Below, piece by piece: positions 37,571-50,000 of a stretch of DNA of 64,000 nt. The stretch is from Marisa cornuarietis (Eukaryota > Mollusca > Gastropoda > Architaenioglossa > Ampullariidae), in the NCBI GenBank assembly GCA_004794655.1, contig SMMW01000521.1, forward strand, positions 2,878,501-2,942,500, read 5' to 3'. The notes beneath the pieces are model-generated. The model was not told the DNA's origin. It searched no databases and saw nothing but the letters and a program-made list of their open reading frames with translations. Positions within the stretch are counted from its first letter, which is position 1, and each line of letters begins with the position of its first letter. The position numbers and the translations under genes were made by a program.

Positions 37571-38825
37571 GTCAAAGAAAGAAAGAGAAAGAACGCCTAG
37601 AAAGTTTGCAAGGAAAAGATTGGTGGATATACTTGATAAATAAAGTAGCATTTCCACCTTATTTCTATCAGTCACACTTTTTCTTATTGATTTGCAGACG
37701 TGCACATTTACAGTTTCAATTATTATTTATAGTTATTTGTAATTTTTGTTAGTGTATTTATTATTATTTTTAAGTAGCTGTTAATACTTGTTGTAGTCCG
37801 GTTTTTTATCTCCGTCTTATTCAGTCTTTCTATCTCGCTGGCTCAAATGGTCATATAAATTAACGTGCACTCCTTTTTCCATGTAGATTTGTTCAATTGC
37901 AGTAAAAGTCGAAGTGGTCGTCTCCATTTGTTACCAAAGAAATTAAGTTAAAATATTTCAAAAATCAGCATGGTGTTACTTTCCTCCTTACCCCAGTCAA
38001 CATAGTTGTCAATAGTAGTGATTATAGTCAATTTACTAATCCGCCTGCTCGTCTTTCTCTGCAGATTTCTGGCACTCTCTTTCCTTACTGTTTGTCCCGT
38101 GGTTCTCTTTGTGTCTTTTATGTTTGTCATTTATTACTTGTCTGTACAGCAGTTTCAACTTTCGTCCGTGGTATTATGTCCATGTCTTCGACTTGTTTTA
38201 TGCGGTAAGGGCATGCTCCTTCGTGAGCGCGAGAATGCGATATGTCAGCGACACTTTTATTAGTAGTATTAGTAGTAGTATCATTGTAGGTGTGCCTATA
38301 ATTCTTTTTTGTGACGTGCAATACCTTTACTATCGTGTTGACATCTATCATAATTCGATGTTGCCTAGTGTACTGTAGGCTCTGTCAGAAACATAATAGT
38401 ACAGTGCAGTAAAATTTGAAAAGACATTTAGTTTGAAAGCATGTGAAGTTGCCACAAACAAAGGCAGGAAGAGTATTTGTTTAATGCCGGATCCCAGGGT
38501 GGATAAGTTAATAAGTTAACAAGCTTAGATTTCTTCTTAACATCTTCTCAACGCCATCTAGAAACGTAAAGTCGTCATCAGCTACAAAGTTTTATCTGGT
38601 TTCGACACAAATAAAAATTCTGGTTATCATTACATAAACATATCAATAAATATGTTTATTTGTAGACCGACTTCACTTTCCACTTAACAGCGGGCTCAAA
38701 GCGTTTTGTATTGACACCCACACATATACAAAGGTTCACTAACAAATATATTTTAAATGTAAATGCTCTCGTTCAGATACATCTTAATGTCATTCATACA
38801 GACACACTCTCCCTCTCTGTTATTT

Positions 38826-38892
<67 letters not shown>

Positions 38893-39983
38893 CAAGAATA
38901 CCCAGAGGTAGAAAGCCACCTGTGGTCCAGTGATCAGGTGTCATATGCTGAGAGAGGAGTATCAAAGCCATGATCCGAAACCACGACATAATATGATTCC
39001 TCACTGTCGAGGTGAAAGGCACTTTAGCCACCGTCCCAGTTTTACACTGATTTTTCTCTGCCTCGCTTGTTTGGATTATTCAATCCCTTTTATGGTGACC
39101 TTACTCAACTACGCGGAAATATTCCAAGACTATTTTGTACCTCTAAAGACAAGACCTTTAATGGTATTCTGAATTAAGAGTTAACCTAGAGGATGAAGAA
39201 TACAGAATAGTATGGTCATGAAAACTAATTGATTGTCGCTAGGATGGAAATAAGTGGGGAAAACTGAATGAATTGATCAATTAATCAATGAATGAATCAA
39301 TCAATCAATCAATCAATGACTAAGACAAGGAGACAGAGACACGAACATATTGGCATTTAGTCCTTTTATAACGGAGATCACTAGAGGTTCATCATTTTAA
39401 TACTTCTTTCAAATTCATTCAGGTTCTGCGTCATCACACGAAGATAAACCTCAACTACTCATCCCTGTTGCCGTCGGTGCATCCTCTGTGGTTCTCCTCC
39501 TTATCATCGTCGTCGTTATTGCCTGCGTTATCAAAACGAAACGATCGCGTATGTACAGTTTCCTGTCACGCTCCTTTCTCGATGCGCCTCTTGCTGTTGT
39601 CGAAAAGGGAGACAATCTCTCCTTTTTTCTCTCCCTTTTTGTGGTGAAGAAGTTTCGAGAACTAAAGCCACGGCTCGCAGTCTTTCACAAGTGGCTCGCT
39701 TCGTAGTAATCCACACAGCCATTTACATACATTCACATTGTCCTAAATCGGGTTGCCTAAGAAGGAAGTATTAAGATATTTTTCGACGAGAAATAAAGGC
39801 ATTAGACTGAACCTAAATGTGTCCCGTCATCATTGGTGCTCATTGTGTGGAACATAAGTCAAAGAGGACTTTAGTATTTTAAAAAACGTTTGACACAAAG
39901 TATAGGGACACAGAGAAAATATGAAACTAAAGAATATTCAAATATTTAAATCTAGAAAGGAAAACTGTGCTTTTGAAAAGAGA

Positions 39984-40052
<69 letters not shown>

Positions 40053-41304
40053 TTTTCTTCTTGATTATTGTTTATCCTGCTTTGTTGGTTGTATGCACCA
40101 CAGCCTATACATCCAGAGTAGCAAGAGAACTATTTTTTATTATCACCTTTTTAATTCATATCCGTTGTATACATACTTTGTGTGATTGAACTGTATTGGT
40201 TTGTACTTTACAGGGCCTGCAGTACACCAGGCAACCTCGAATTATCGAAGAAGTCATCACTATGGTAAGTGCAATACAATACCACTTTATTTATCCCCAA
40301 GGGCAATTATATAAAAAGTTTATATAAAAAGATGAAGAGTGATGTCCCTTCGCCTTGCCGGCTTGAGGGGACTAGCTCTCCGGATTTCTTTGGATTTTGT
40401 TATTTGTATAAGCTGATTTTGATTTTCGAGTCCATTATTTGACCTGTCGTCATCCTAGTGATGTGCTGGACTGTGTTTCTTTGATTGTGACATTTTGTTT
40501 CACTTCTACGGCTTCTGTTGATCCGCTGACTAACAGTCTTTTCTTCCACGCCGCCATTTTCATCTCAGCCCAGTTTCTTGTTTGTGCAGTCGACAGCGAG
40601 ATGAAACATGTTCATTGGGGCTAAACTTTTTGATGACTCGAGGCAGCAAAACTGTCTACATTTTGTTTGACATGTGGAGGTTTATCCTCAGCATTCGTGA
40701 TCTGTTCTTTCTGATGACTTCTCCGATGACAAGCAATTGCAGATCTAAACTCTAAATCTTCGGCGGTGAAACGTGTGGCGGTCCCCTCAGACAAATCTGG
40801 TCTCCAGTTTTCTTCTGTCGCCAGGACTTTAAAAAAAAACAATTTATGCAGTTATTTTAATTTCATAGACTCGTGGGATAATGAAGTACCGTATTCTTGA
40901 AGTTATTTAATTATCAGAAAGCACTACAATTTTGTATTATTATTATTATTCCCGTTTCTATGCGTTATCCCTTTTTCTTTCCTGTCGTCCTGGTTGGTTT
41001 CTTCTATTTCTTCCTATCATGATTATTGTTGTTATAATTTGTATCATTTGTAAAGCGCCATGAGCCTGCTCTTAGGGCTGGGATACGACGCTATAAAAAT
41101 AATCTTTATTATTAATATTAATTCCAAGTAGTGCTCGTACTAGCAGTAATACATACATGATATAAAGAAATAATACATACATATACATGATATAAAAGAG
41201 ATAATAGATATACATGATAAAGAAGGAGATAATACAGTCATATACATGATATATAAAGAGATAATGTATACATGTTGAAATAATCTATTTCTCTCTCTCG
41301 CGCG

Positions 41305-41336
<32 letters not shown>

Positions 41337-44041
41337 CACACACACATTCCCAGTAACAGTAAATATAGTGGATATAGTGGTGACCTTAGGTCACCTCAGG
41401 CTAGTACGAGTTCACGGCCAATAGAACTGATCAGGTAAATGGCACGTGGAATGAATGATTTGCGGTTTCACGTAAGAGAGTTCTGGGTGGTCGTGCAGTG
41501 GCATTAACACCACGTTGCAGTTTTTTATTTATTAATTATTATTATTTGATTTGTTTGGTAACAAAGAAAGATTACTACTTCGGTTTGACTGTAGTTGAAC
41601 AAATCTCATGGACAAAGGATAGTGCGCTCGAGAGAGAGAGAGTCTGAGAGACTAGACAAAAGCAACGGACAACCAAATTAAAGAGACCTGTACTTTTCAA
41701 AAAGATTATAATTTGTAAAGGGCCGGTAGGCCAGGGCTACTTGATAGTTTTGGCGGGCTTTTGTTCTTAACCGCTAGTTGTTAATTTTGGCGGGACTCTG
41801 CCCTCCCTTTTTGTTGTGTGCCGCGAGGCGGGCCAGTTGTCTCCATCTCCAACTGTTTGACACGTCCCGTTAGTTGGTCGATCTCTAAATATTTTTGATG
41901 TAACTCGGGCGGCGGAGCAGCCGTCTTCTTCTCCAGCTGTCTGATGCGTGCTGTTAGTCGGTCCATCTCCTCCTCCCCGTCATCGTAGCCCCCCTCCTCT
42001 CTCTCCACGCGTCGTGCGGTCTGAAGGTCAACAAACGCGGGGGTGTTTTCTGTCGTCTGGTGCCTTGATGTCTCCCGGCGAACATGACGATTTCTCAACC
42101 CTTTGATGAACTGAGCTGCCGGGTGGTGCTCGACGCAGTCTCTCAGCAGACTGTTTCCTTTCGCCGTATGCCTCCGCCAGGACATCCAGGATCTTTTTCG
42201 GCGTCTTAATCATGTCATGAGGAAACATCAGAACTTGACGTCTGGCAAGTAACTTTCAACACCTACTCCAAAATAACCAGAAACAGTCAGCAGGTCTGCA
42301 ACCTTTTATTCCACAGGCTGGTAACGTTGTAATGGCCACGGCTGTGTTGCGTCGTCAGGGAAGCTCGAAGTCAGGCACGTCTGTTCTCATCTTCTTCTAT
42401 CCGCCGCACGTCTGCTCTCGTCTCTCTGTGCACACCGTCTCGTGTCAGCTCTGCCCCTAAACTTTCCGCGATGCTCCTGTACGGCCGCAGCGTTTGCACC
42501 TTAACCTAGCCAATCAACCCTGAGCAGCATTTTTCTTGCAATGCTCTAGTAGGTCCACGCCGAGCAACAAAAAGGGAGGGCAGAGTCCCACCAAAACTAA
42601 CAACTAGCGGAACAAAAGCCCGCCAAAACTATCAAGTAGCCATGGCCTACCGGCCCTCTACAAATGTTTTCCTATCAGGAATTCTCTCAGCTTCAGATTA
42701 GCGAATAGGTTCCACCTATAACTTAATTTGTGGATTCTTGTCTAAAAGCCGAACAAGACTATGCAATAATCACTAGAGTGCAACAATCGTGTCTCCCGAA
42801 AACCTAATACTTTCATTATTACACATGTTTATTTAACTATGTATGTTTTTGTTTGTTTGTTTGTTTGTTTTTGTTTTGTTTTTTGTTTTGCTTCTCTGTC
42901 CAGTGGGAATTTGTAATCAATTTTTTACCCACTGCCCATCGTCCTAGAGGTCTGACATTTTCGCCAGTTACTTCTGGAAAAAGTGCAATATTAAATAATT
43001 TCGAGCAGTCCACAAGTATTAAAATTTTATTTTTTTAATATTTTACATTTTGTATGAGAACATATAGGCCAGATTAGGTGAGATAGGTAACTTCTCCTCT
43101 GGGACTAGTAAACTATAGCGAGTTCCCCTAATTCGCCCTATAAGAAAGAAATAAAGTCACAAAGTAATACGAAAAAAAGAAATAACAAACTTCCAAAAGA
43201 CTAAAAAGTTTAAAATAAGAATAGGTAAATTTTCTTTAAAGACACTTTTATTTGAAATGTACTGAAAAAGGTTAGCATAATTTTTTTAGGTCTCAGGATT
43301 TTCTTTAATACATATAACTTAAAATAAAAATGTGAGGCCTGCTCTTGGAACTTTAAACACTCCAGAGCCCCTCACACTTTTATTTTTAGTTATACTTATT
43401 AAAGAAAACCCCGGGGCCTGAGGGGAAAATACTTTATCCTTTTTTAGTACATTTCAAAAAATAAAAGTGTGTCTCTAATTTTTTTTGTTTTTTGTTTTTG
43501 TTTTTTTTTTGCTTGTTTTATTACTGCCCATGAGGACTGGTAATATTCAGCAACTTATACTTTTGCTGGAAATATCCTTATAGAAATGATTTATAGCATC
43601 GCTACGACTATAAAATCTTACAGTTTCCGTCTTTTTCAATTGCAGTAATTTGTCTTTCCTCTGCTCTGTCACTTAGAAATAAACTAAACAATGCTTCCTT
43701 AACTTGATTTATTCTGCCCTCGTTTCCATCTTCCAAAAACAGCCACTTCTAGTTCTCCAGAACATTTGAAAGACTCAGTAAATAATGAGCTTGTTGTTAT
43801 AACACTGATTTAGTATATATTCTAAGAAAAAAGGGAAATATATTTCGGCACTAAAATAGGGTGATATAACATCAGTGCATGTGTTGTTATTATTATTACT
43901 ACTACAACAGAGGCAGTAAACACAAAACTGCTCTAAGACTTCTTTTACTTTATTCATTCGTTCTTAACCTTATTGTCTCCAGAGATTGACGAACAAGTCA
44001 ACGAGGTCTACGTCAGTGCGGACATCTTAGGTTTGGACTAG
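34389..44041 (+). CDS. Ig-domain receptor copy E (complete, 371 aa)
   Basis: Exons: 34389-34470 leader, 35554-35802 Ig1, 36141-36419 Ig2, 36931-37200 Ig3, 39423-39548 transmembrane, 40214-40264 and 43983-44041 tail, stop TAG. The total is 1116 nt, the same as D. The leader holds MAGLALMSLPP. Ig1 (CECYI, NWNVPGGG, YTCSL) is nearly that of B. Ig2 has YTWTG and several sequons. Ig3 has CTVKGGEP and TCECSATW, plus a Cys in SSCVHIS where B has SSVLIS. The helix ends in KTKRS. The tail ends EIDEQVNEVYVSADILGLD. Intron 6 (3.7 kb, against 0.75 kb in D) is swollen by a SINE-like element, a dispersed repeat, a TIR element and a MITE. Intron 5 stays open in frame for about 50 codons, so intron retention could give another tail. 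Confidence 0.85.
37497..37568 (+). repeat. (GT)n microsatellite in copy E intron 4
   Basis: About 36 GT units, in the intron position where D and other copies also have one. Confidence 0.95.
38841..39050 (-). mobile_element. (CA)n plus tRNA-derived SINE in copy E intron 4
   Basis: Same arrangement as in B: a CA run (38841-38893), then a tRNA-like element read on the minus strand. It is orthologous to the B element by position, so it was duplicated with the unit. Confidence 0.55.
39984..40049 (+). repeat. (GAT)n microsatellite in copy E intron 5
   Basis: About 21 GAT units. Shorter GAT-like runs lie at the same place in D (30340-30375) and D' (33700-33740). Confidence 0.95.
40340..41110 (+). 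mobile_element. SINE-like insertion with (ATT)n tail in copy E intron 6
   Basis: Begins near GATGTCCCTTCGCCTTGCC and ends in GTAAAGCGCCATGAGCC, GCTATAAAAATAATC and ATT repeats. Its ends match the element at 13405-13970. The homologous intron of D lacks it. No open frame was recognised. Confidence 0.6.
41378..41464. repeat. Dispersed 87-bp repeat (partner at 20443-20529)
   Basis: Preceded by CG and CA dinucleotide runs and CACATTCCCAG, as at the partner site. Absent from the homologous intron of D. Confidence 0.65.
41711..42665. mobile_element. 955-bp element with about 100-bp terminal inverted repeats
   Basis: The left end 41711-41816 and right end 42565-42665 are reverse complements with a few mismatches and one 4-nt gap. 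Both read from outside ATTTGTA(A/G)AGGGCCGGTAGG, then a block containing TGATAGTTTTGGCGGGC. The inside is GC-rich and unlike the Ig introns. The homologous intron of copy D lacks the element, so it is a genuine insertion. No clear target-site duplication was seen. A coding frame lies inside on the minus strand. Probably a non-autonomous DNA transposon or foldback element; superfamily not identified. Confidence 0.75.
41781..42228 (-). CDS. Coiled-coil/Gag-like frame inside the TIR element
   Basis: Two overlapping minus-strand frames cover this stretch. The upstream one contains MIKTPKKILDVLAEAYGER, which resembles the capsid part of retroelement Gag proteins (helix plus LAEAYGE-like motif). 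The other (134 codons, 41781-42185) contains two similar heptad units, RLTARIRQLEKKT and QLTGRVKQLEMET, separated by a Pro-rich linker, as in a coiled coil. A frameshift would join them. It may be a captured or decayed Gag fragment. The function is unknown and the similarity is by eye only. Confidence 0.35.
43236..43478. mobile_element. Palindromic MITE-like element in copy E intron 6
   Basis: Two arms of about 105 bp (43236-43343 and 43366-43478) are imperfect reverse complements around a 22-bp centre. The outer ends read TTA(A/G)AGACAC inwards from both sides, with TA at the borders as expected of a Tc1/mariner-type MITE. Absent from the homologous D intron. Confidence 0.65.
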
Positions 44042-47000
44042 TCACCTGCCATTTTGTGACCTTCTCCAGTCAAGAAGGGCTGACCTCAGTTTATGCGGCA
44101 GCAACTCCAGCAAGTGTTACCATAATTCGACACTGGTGGACAGTTCAGTCATTATCGAGATAAAAACGATGGAATGCGTTATCTTGCCCACGTTGACTTT
44201 GCTACTACACACAACAGCTGATTTAGCAGACATATTCCCAGTTGTAATGAGAAGTGATGAACATGACAAGAATTTTTTTAAAAGTAAACAAACTGTGGTT
44301 GTGGTTACCTTATCATGGAATCTGCTGCTATTTCTATCCGTTGCATTTGAGCACATTCTCTGCTTTAACTTGGTTTTTTTTCTATTATTAATCAGACTAA
44401 AGTGCTCTAGCGACGTTTTTCTACATTGCCACATTTCCACACTCTCACAGTCACATTCTTTACATTTATTATTAGACAAATTTAAACAGATTTTAGGCCC
44501 TGATGCATGGCTAAAACGTTTGTACAAGAAATTAGTAAAGTACAATAAGTTAAACCGTCTGCTAGGGGGTCAGGATCTGGTTAGTGCGATTGTGCAACCG
44601 AGCCTTGAAAGATAATTTTGTGCACTTTTGTGTGATACCCTGCCCAGATCTTGAAACTTCAGAGATCTCTGCAGGTGTCCAGTTCGAAAGACATAGCACC
44701 CAACACCAACAAACGTTCGAGTACCTACACACAATGTCAGTTGTATTTCCACTTTCCTCGCGACCCCACTCACCTTTCCCGGTAAAGGGTGGGTCACACT
44801 CTAGCAGACCTCCCGGGGCCTGCAGGAGTCTCGTGTCACAGAACTACATTTGGTGGGAGAGGAAAAGGAAAGTTCGCTGAGTGGAAGCAGAGAGACTAGA
44901 TATATCTAGCAGAGAGACTAGATATAAGACGACGAGGAGGAAGATGTCGATGATGGTCTCGTGCTAGTCGCGAGACCACTTTGCTTTGTCCAACACTGAA
45001 CATATTTACTTGTTCAATGGCTTATCTTTCGACTACGACACTAATTTCCTGGTGCTTACTGGATTTCTAGCTAATAGCTAGCCAAATTATTGTGGTTAAC
45101 AGATCTCATTTGTCAGTAAATATCCTGAAAAAATTCAGAAAAAACGATATAATGTACTGTATTGTTGTGCTGAAGAATAACAGAGGAAAATAAATTAACA
45201 GTTCTAAAGGAGTCTGTTTTTAATTCTGTTTTTGGTGTTCCACTGTGTATTTCTGTGTGATATGAATAGGATCACGGACTTGTAGTACTGTCCATCCTGG
45301 GATGCTTCGTGGATGGCTTTGCCGCCCTCCGGGAGATTCTGTGCTATTCGTTGATTACAAAGGAACAGGGCTTCCTTTCCAGCTGGACCCTGCACAGACA
45401 TCTGCATATAAGATTTACAGAATGGATGCATTTTAATATTTATCGACTGAAAGAAACGCGAAACCTTAGCTATGGTCTTTAATGTAGTCTCTAGTGGTCG
45501 AGTTGTCTACCCATTCTACACTTATTTGCGCGTATGTTGTGACAGTTTGCAGAAGCGAGAAGACGGCAATACAATGCAAAGAGTGATCCTTGCAAATGAA
45601 ATGCCACAGAGACAACAATAACAACGAAAAGTTACCTAAAAAGTGATCAACAAAGGGAAATCGCCAGGGCACACTAATCAAGAGATTTAAAACAAGAGGA
45701 TGGGTTAGTTAGTAATAGTAAGCGGACTATGAGTAGTGCTCACGGAAAGATGTTTTAGTAAATGTTTAAAAGATTTAATGGTTTCAAGTTTTTTGTTTGT
45801 CAGAAGGGATTTAGGCTAGATTTTCTTGGGCTGGGGTGAGGGTTGTGGTTGAGTAAACAATTGCTCTCAAATCATGACTTTTTCAGCGATAAACCTGTCA
45901 AGATTTACCTTGTCACAAAATACCTCTCCCCTCCCCCAACACACACACACACATGCACGCCTACGCCATAACTCCTTTTTAAGCCATACATGCAACAAAC
46001 AGGAGCTGCAAATTCCACGACCTTTATTTCCATTATTTTCCTCTGTACAAAAGTCGCAGATCAAGTAAAAGAAATTCATCAACAGCCTTTCACAATGTCA
46101 GTGAATATCTACACCAACTGTCTAACGACTATAGAAACGTTTCTGGCATCTCCCACAGCAAGAGTTCAGCAACTGATGCAAAAAAAGAGAGAAGTGATGA
46201 AAGTCTCGACGACTTTGCAATAAGGATCCACCTGCTACTCCTGATGGGAACGCTAGACCACATCACAGTGTTGACAGCAACATGCACACAGATGTGTTGA
46301 TGTAGCATTTATCTTTGTAGCAGTAGAACATGCTGGTTACTTACTTCGTTAAAATCCAGTTGTATAACACCGTAAAGTATTTGTGGCATTGTCATTTTAT
46401 ACAGTTATTGCCTTGCACCATAATTCTCACTTTCTGAGACAAGTATACTTTATTAAACATAGCAAACTCTTCCTCAACGCCATTGTACCAACCTATAAGG
46501 AATAATACCTTTTTCCAATGCTGATCCACCTAAACAATATTGATAAGGATTTTAAAAACATGGGAGCATTCATTACTTTTTCACTGTATTTCTGACCTAC
46601 TGATAAATTTCGATTTAAGTCTCTCGATTCAAATACATATATGCAGCCAAGTTAATAAAAATGCAACATATCTAAAACTGTCACATATAAAGCTCTAAAA
46701 TCACTTTACAACCAGAAAAAAAATCAAGATTATTTCTTAAACAAAATTAAGACTTAGTGCTTATTTTCCACATTTTATTTATTTATACTGAATTTTGTCC
46801 TTTGCCATCACTCATTCTTAACCCACCCACCCGAAGCCCAGAACCATAGATAGTAATATACCCAAAATGTACGTACTTTCAGTCAACTGGGTGGTGGTGG
46901 TTGGGGATGGGTTGGGGTGGGGGACTTTTCTTTGCAAAACTTCATTTAACACTCAAGTCACAGTTCCCATCTACGTTATGTTACCACGTTGATTTTGTAA

Positions 47001-50000
47001 AACAGATTCCCGTTAGCAAAAAAAGCCAAAATATAAAAAGTCAGGTGGATGTTTACTTTTTACAGCTTTTATCCTAACTGCCATATTCTGTTACTCTGTT
47101 CATAAAACCACACATCCCACATGCAAAAGCTCCACTTCATTCATCCTTTCCATAAAAATAAAATGCTGCAGAGGATAAAAACACAGAAAAGAAAATCTTG
47201 AATGACAAACATCATTCTTTTGTTTTGTTCTTCAACTGCAAAAAAACAAGGAAAAGTCTTCTTTGCAATCCAAGTTTCTTCTCAACTCACAGGCAGCTCT
47301 TCTTAACATTCTACATATCTGCAGACCTGCATCTCACAAAGGACTAGAACTGGTCGCAAAACTTCCTCAAAAGATGCCTGTTTCTCATATTTTACTACTG
47401 GGTCAGGATTGCTTGTCTGAACAAGCAAACTACCATCCCAATAAATCTATGATGGTTTATATTTATAAAAGACTAGACTATCACAGTAATTTTTAAATAC
47501 CTGATCTTCACAAAAATGTATCTAAAATAAATATAGACTAAAGCTAAATCTTCAATAATTCTAACCAGAATTCAGAAGACATTTTTTTATATATATTTAT
47601 TTTAAAATGTATTGTGAATTATACTTAATCCGAAGGTGTCTGTGAAATCCAAAAACATCTTCCATCTGAAATAGTTTTCCAAACATCAAAATAGCTGGCA
47701 TGCTTAGCTTCAGTCTAGTGGTGCCACCATCAATCACAATTCTACACACAGACATACACACACACTTTTCTTTTCCTGCACAAAACCTTTCCCCACTCAA
47801 GAAAATTGCAGCTCACAACATTTAACATCTCACACTCACAAATGGACAGAAAGATGCATATTTTTTTTTTAAACAGCTCCAATCACCATCAAATATCGGG
47901 AACAACAAAGACTGTAGCAGCAAGCTATACACAATGAACGGACACAGGCATATCTCTTCCAGCTTCTAATCGTTACTTTTATTAGTAGTTAGCTGCATAT
48001 AAATTCTTAAATACAACCTTTTGTTTTCCTTGACAGACTTTATTCTGAAGTAATCAACCACTTTTCTGCCTGGGGGTCAAAAGCATACAAAGAAAAGTTG
48101 ACTAAAATAAAAGACAAAAAAACAAAAAAACAAACATCTTTCAAACCTCATACAAAAGGTCATCCATCAAGGAGTCTAATTTAAAAAACAGACCTAAAAA
48201 ATTTGTGGCAGACTGCTCCTTCCAATCCAAACTAAACAATGACAAAATTTTAAAGGACAGTAACTAAGCACTTAACCTGGAGGTAAGGGAACCTTCTCTT
48301 CATACAATTTCACCAAGGCACGAACATCTGGGTCCTGAGAGCATGTACAAATGCAAAACCATGTTTTTTTCAATATAAAGTGTCATACACAGTTCATCAT
48401 ATCCCACACACCTCTTTTATCAAGAGATCCAACAAAGCATCTTCCCACATTTATTGCAATTTCTCTTTTTCCTCCTTCCCCTGTCCCCCCCTCACCCGAG
48501 TCTAACCCTGTGATCTTTTCTGTTCTGCTCCTCTGCTCAGACTCTTTCCCATGTCAGAACTCTAGTGCCTGTGACATCAGAGTAGTATACAAAGATTTAT
48601 GAACTGATCTGTAAAATTTGTAGCTAGTGTTCTGCTTCCAAAGCTCATTAACAAGCACATCCCACCAAACAGAACAGGTAAGCTCATTGCTCCTCCTGCT
48701 ACAGTACCTATCACACAAGCTCAGGTAAAAGGCTTGAAATGAATGAAGTGAGAATGACACGCACACAAGCACAAGACACCATACCTGATGCTTGTTGGCA
48801 TCAATACCTTGTTTTATGTACATTAAAGAGGCACTTAAAAAGGTATACCAGCCCCTAGTTTTTATTTATAAAAAAGTGCAGTTTGACACACAAATACTTT
48901 CTGACTTCAATACTTTTTGACTGCCCTATAATAGGAGGCGTACACTGGACGACAAAAAATGCCATGGGAGAAAGTGTGAAAAGTGGTTAAACATGAAATG
49001 CCATGAAGTGGAAAAGTGAAAAAAAAGCAAGCAGTGCTGTAAAGAAATAAGGAATCATTTTTGACAAATGTGTTTATATAGCAAACTGTAAGTTAACTGG
49101 AAAACAAGCATATATATATATATATGTGTATTCTGGCATAAAATCTAACATGCATTCCTATTAACATACGCACTATTCACATATTTACCGTACCTTCATA
49201 TCCACATTTTGAAAGCCTTTTTTCTTCCTAGCACATAAATTTTAAAATCTTTTCACAACATTCAAAAAAATGCCTTTTTATGATACAAAGTCAATCATAG
49301 TTATAATATGTAATGTTTGCCTGTTTAAGTTTGCTATTTGAAAGTTTCAAGCTGAAGCAGTTCAGACAGTATAAAGACATAATTAAACAGCACGTATCTT
49401 GTTTAAAACAGATATCTGAAAACACATATGACAATATGAACACACAAGCAAGCACTCACACACACACACACACATGCATCAAAATATTTTGACAAAGGTA
49501 TCAACACTTCCATCTGATACAGCAGGAACAATCTTTGTCACTGACCTCTTAACAGTGAACAGTAGTTTCCCTAAAGATCTTTAAGCACATCATATCTTCT
49601 TACAATATGCCATTAAAAATTTACAAACATCTCTCAACCAGAAGCTTTTCAAACATTCATGTGAACACAACTTTTATCAGCATCATTTCCTCGTTGACCC
49701 CACCCCAAGAGATTGTATCACCACATCGATCACAAACCACACATACGTGTATGTGCATATCATTAGCTAAACGTGAATTATTACTTTATTAGACAAGAGA
49801 TTATTCCAGTGAATTTAGTGAATTTGGGGTGGCATATATTCTCCCACATTTATACATAATTGCAGGTGCACACACACAGGCACACGCAATGTTTTGAACA
49901 GTGACTTAGACACAAGTCATTTTCTTATTTAAGTCTATATCCCAAATCAACCACCTTGACATTAATTCAGTTTAAACAGTATTGCCAACTCTTAAATTGT

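Noticed and set aside
41711..42665. LTR retrotransposon
   Set aside because: The terminal repeats are inverted, not direct, and no polymerase or integrase is present.
31357..44041. ITIM in the receptor tail
   Set aside because: The residue three after the Tyr is Ala rather than Ile, Val or Leu, so the consensus is not met in either copy.
44136..44615. 159-codon plus-strand frame after copy E
   Set aside because: It lies in the region homologous to the 3'UTR of copy D, where the frame is not kept.
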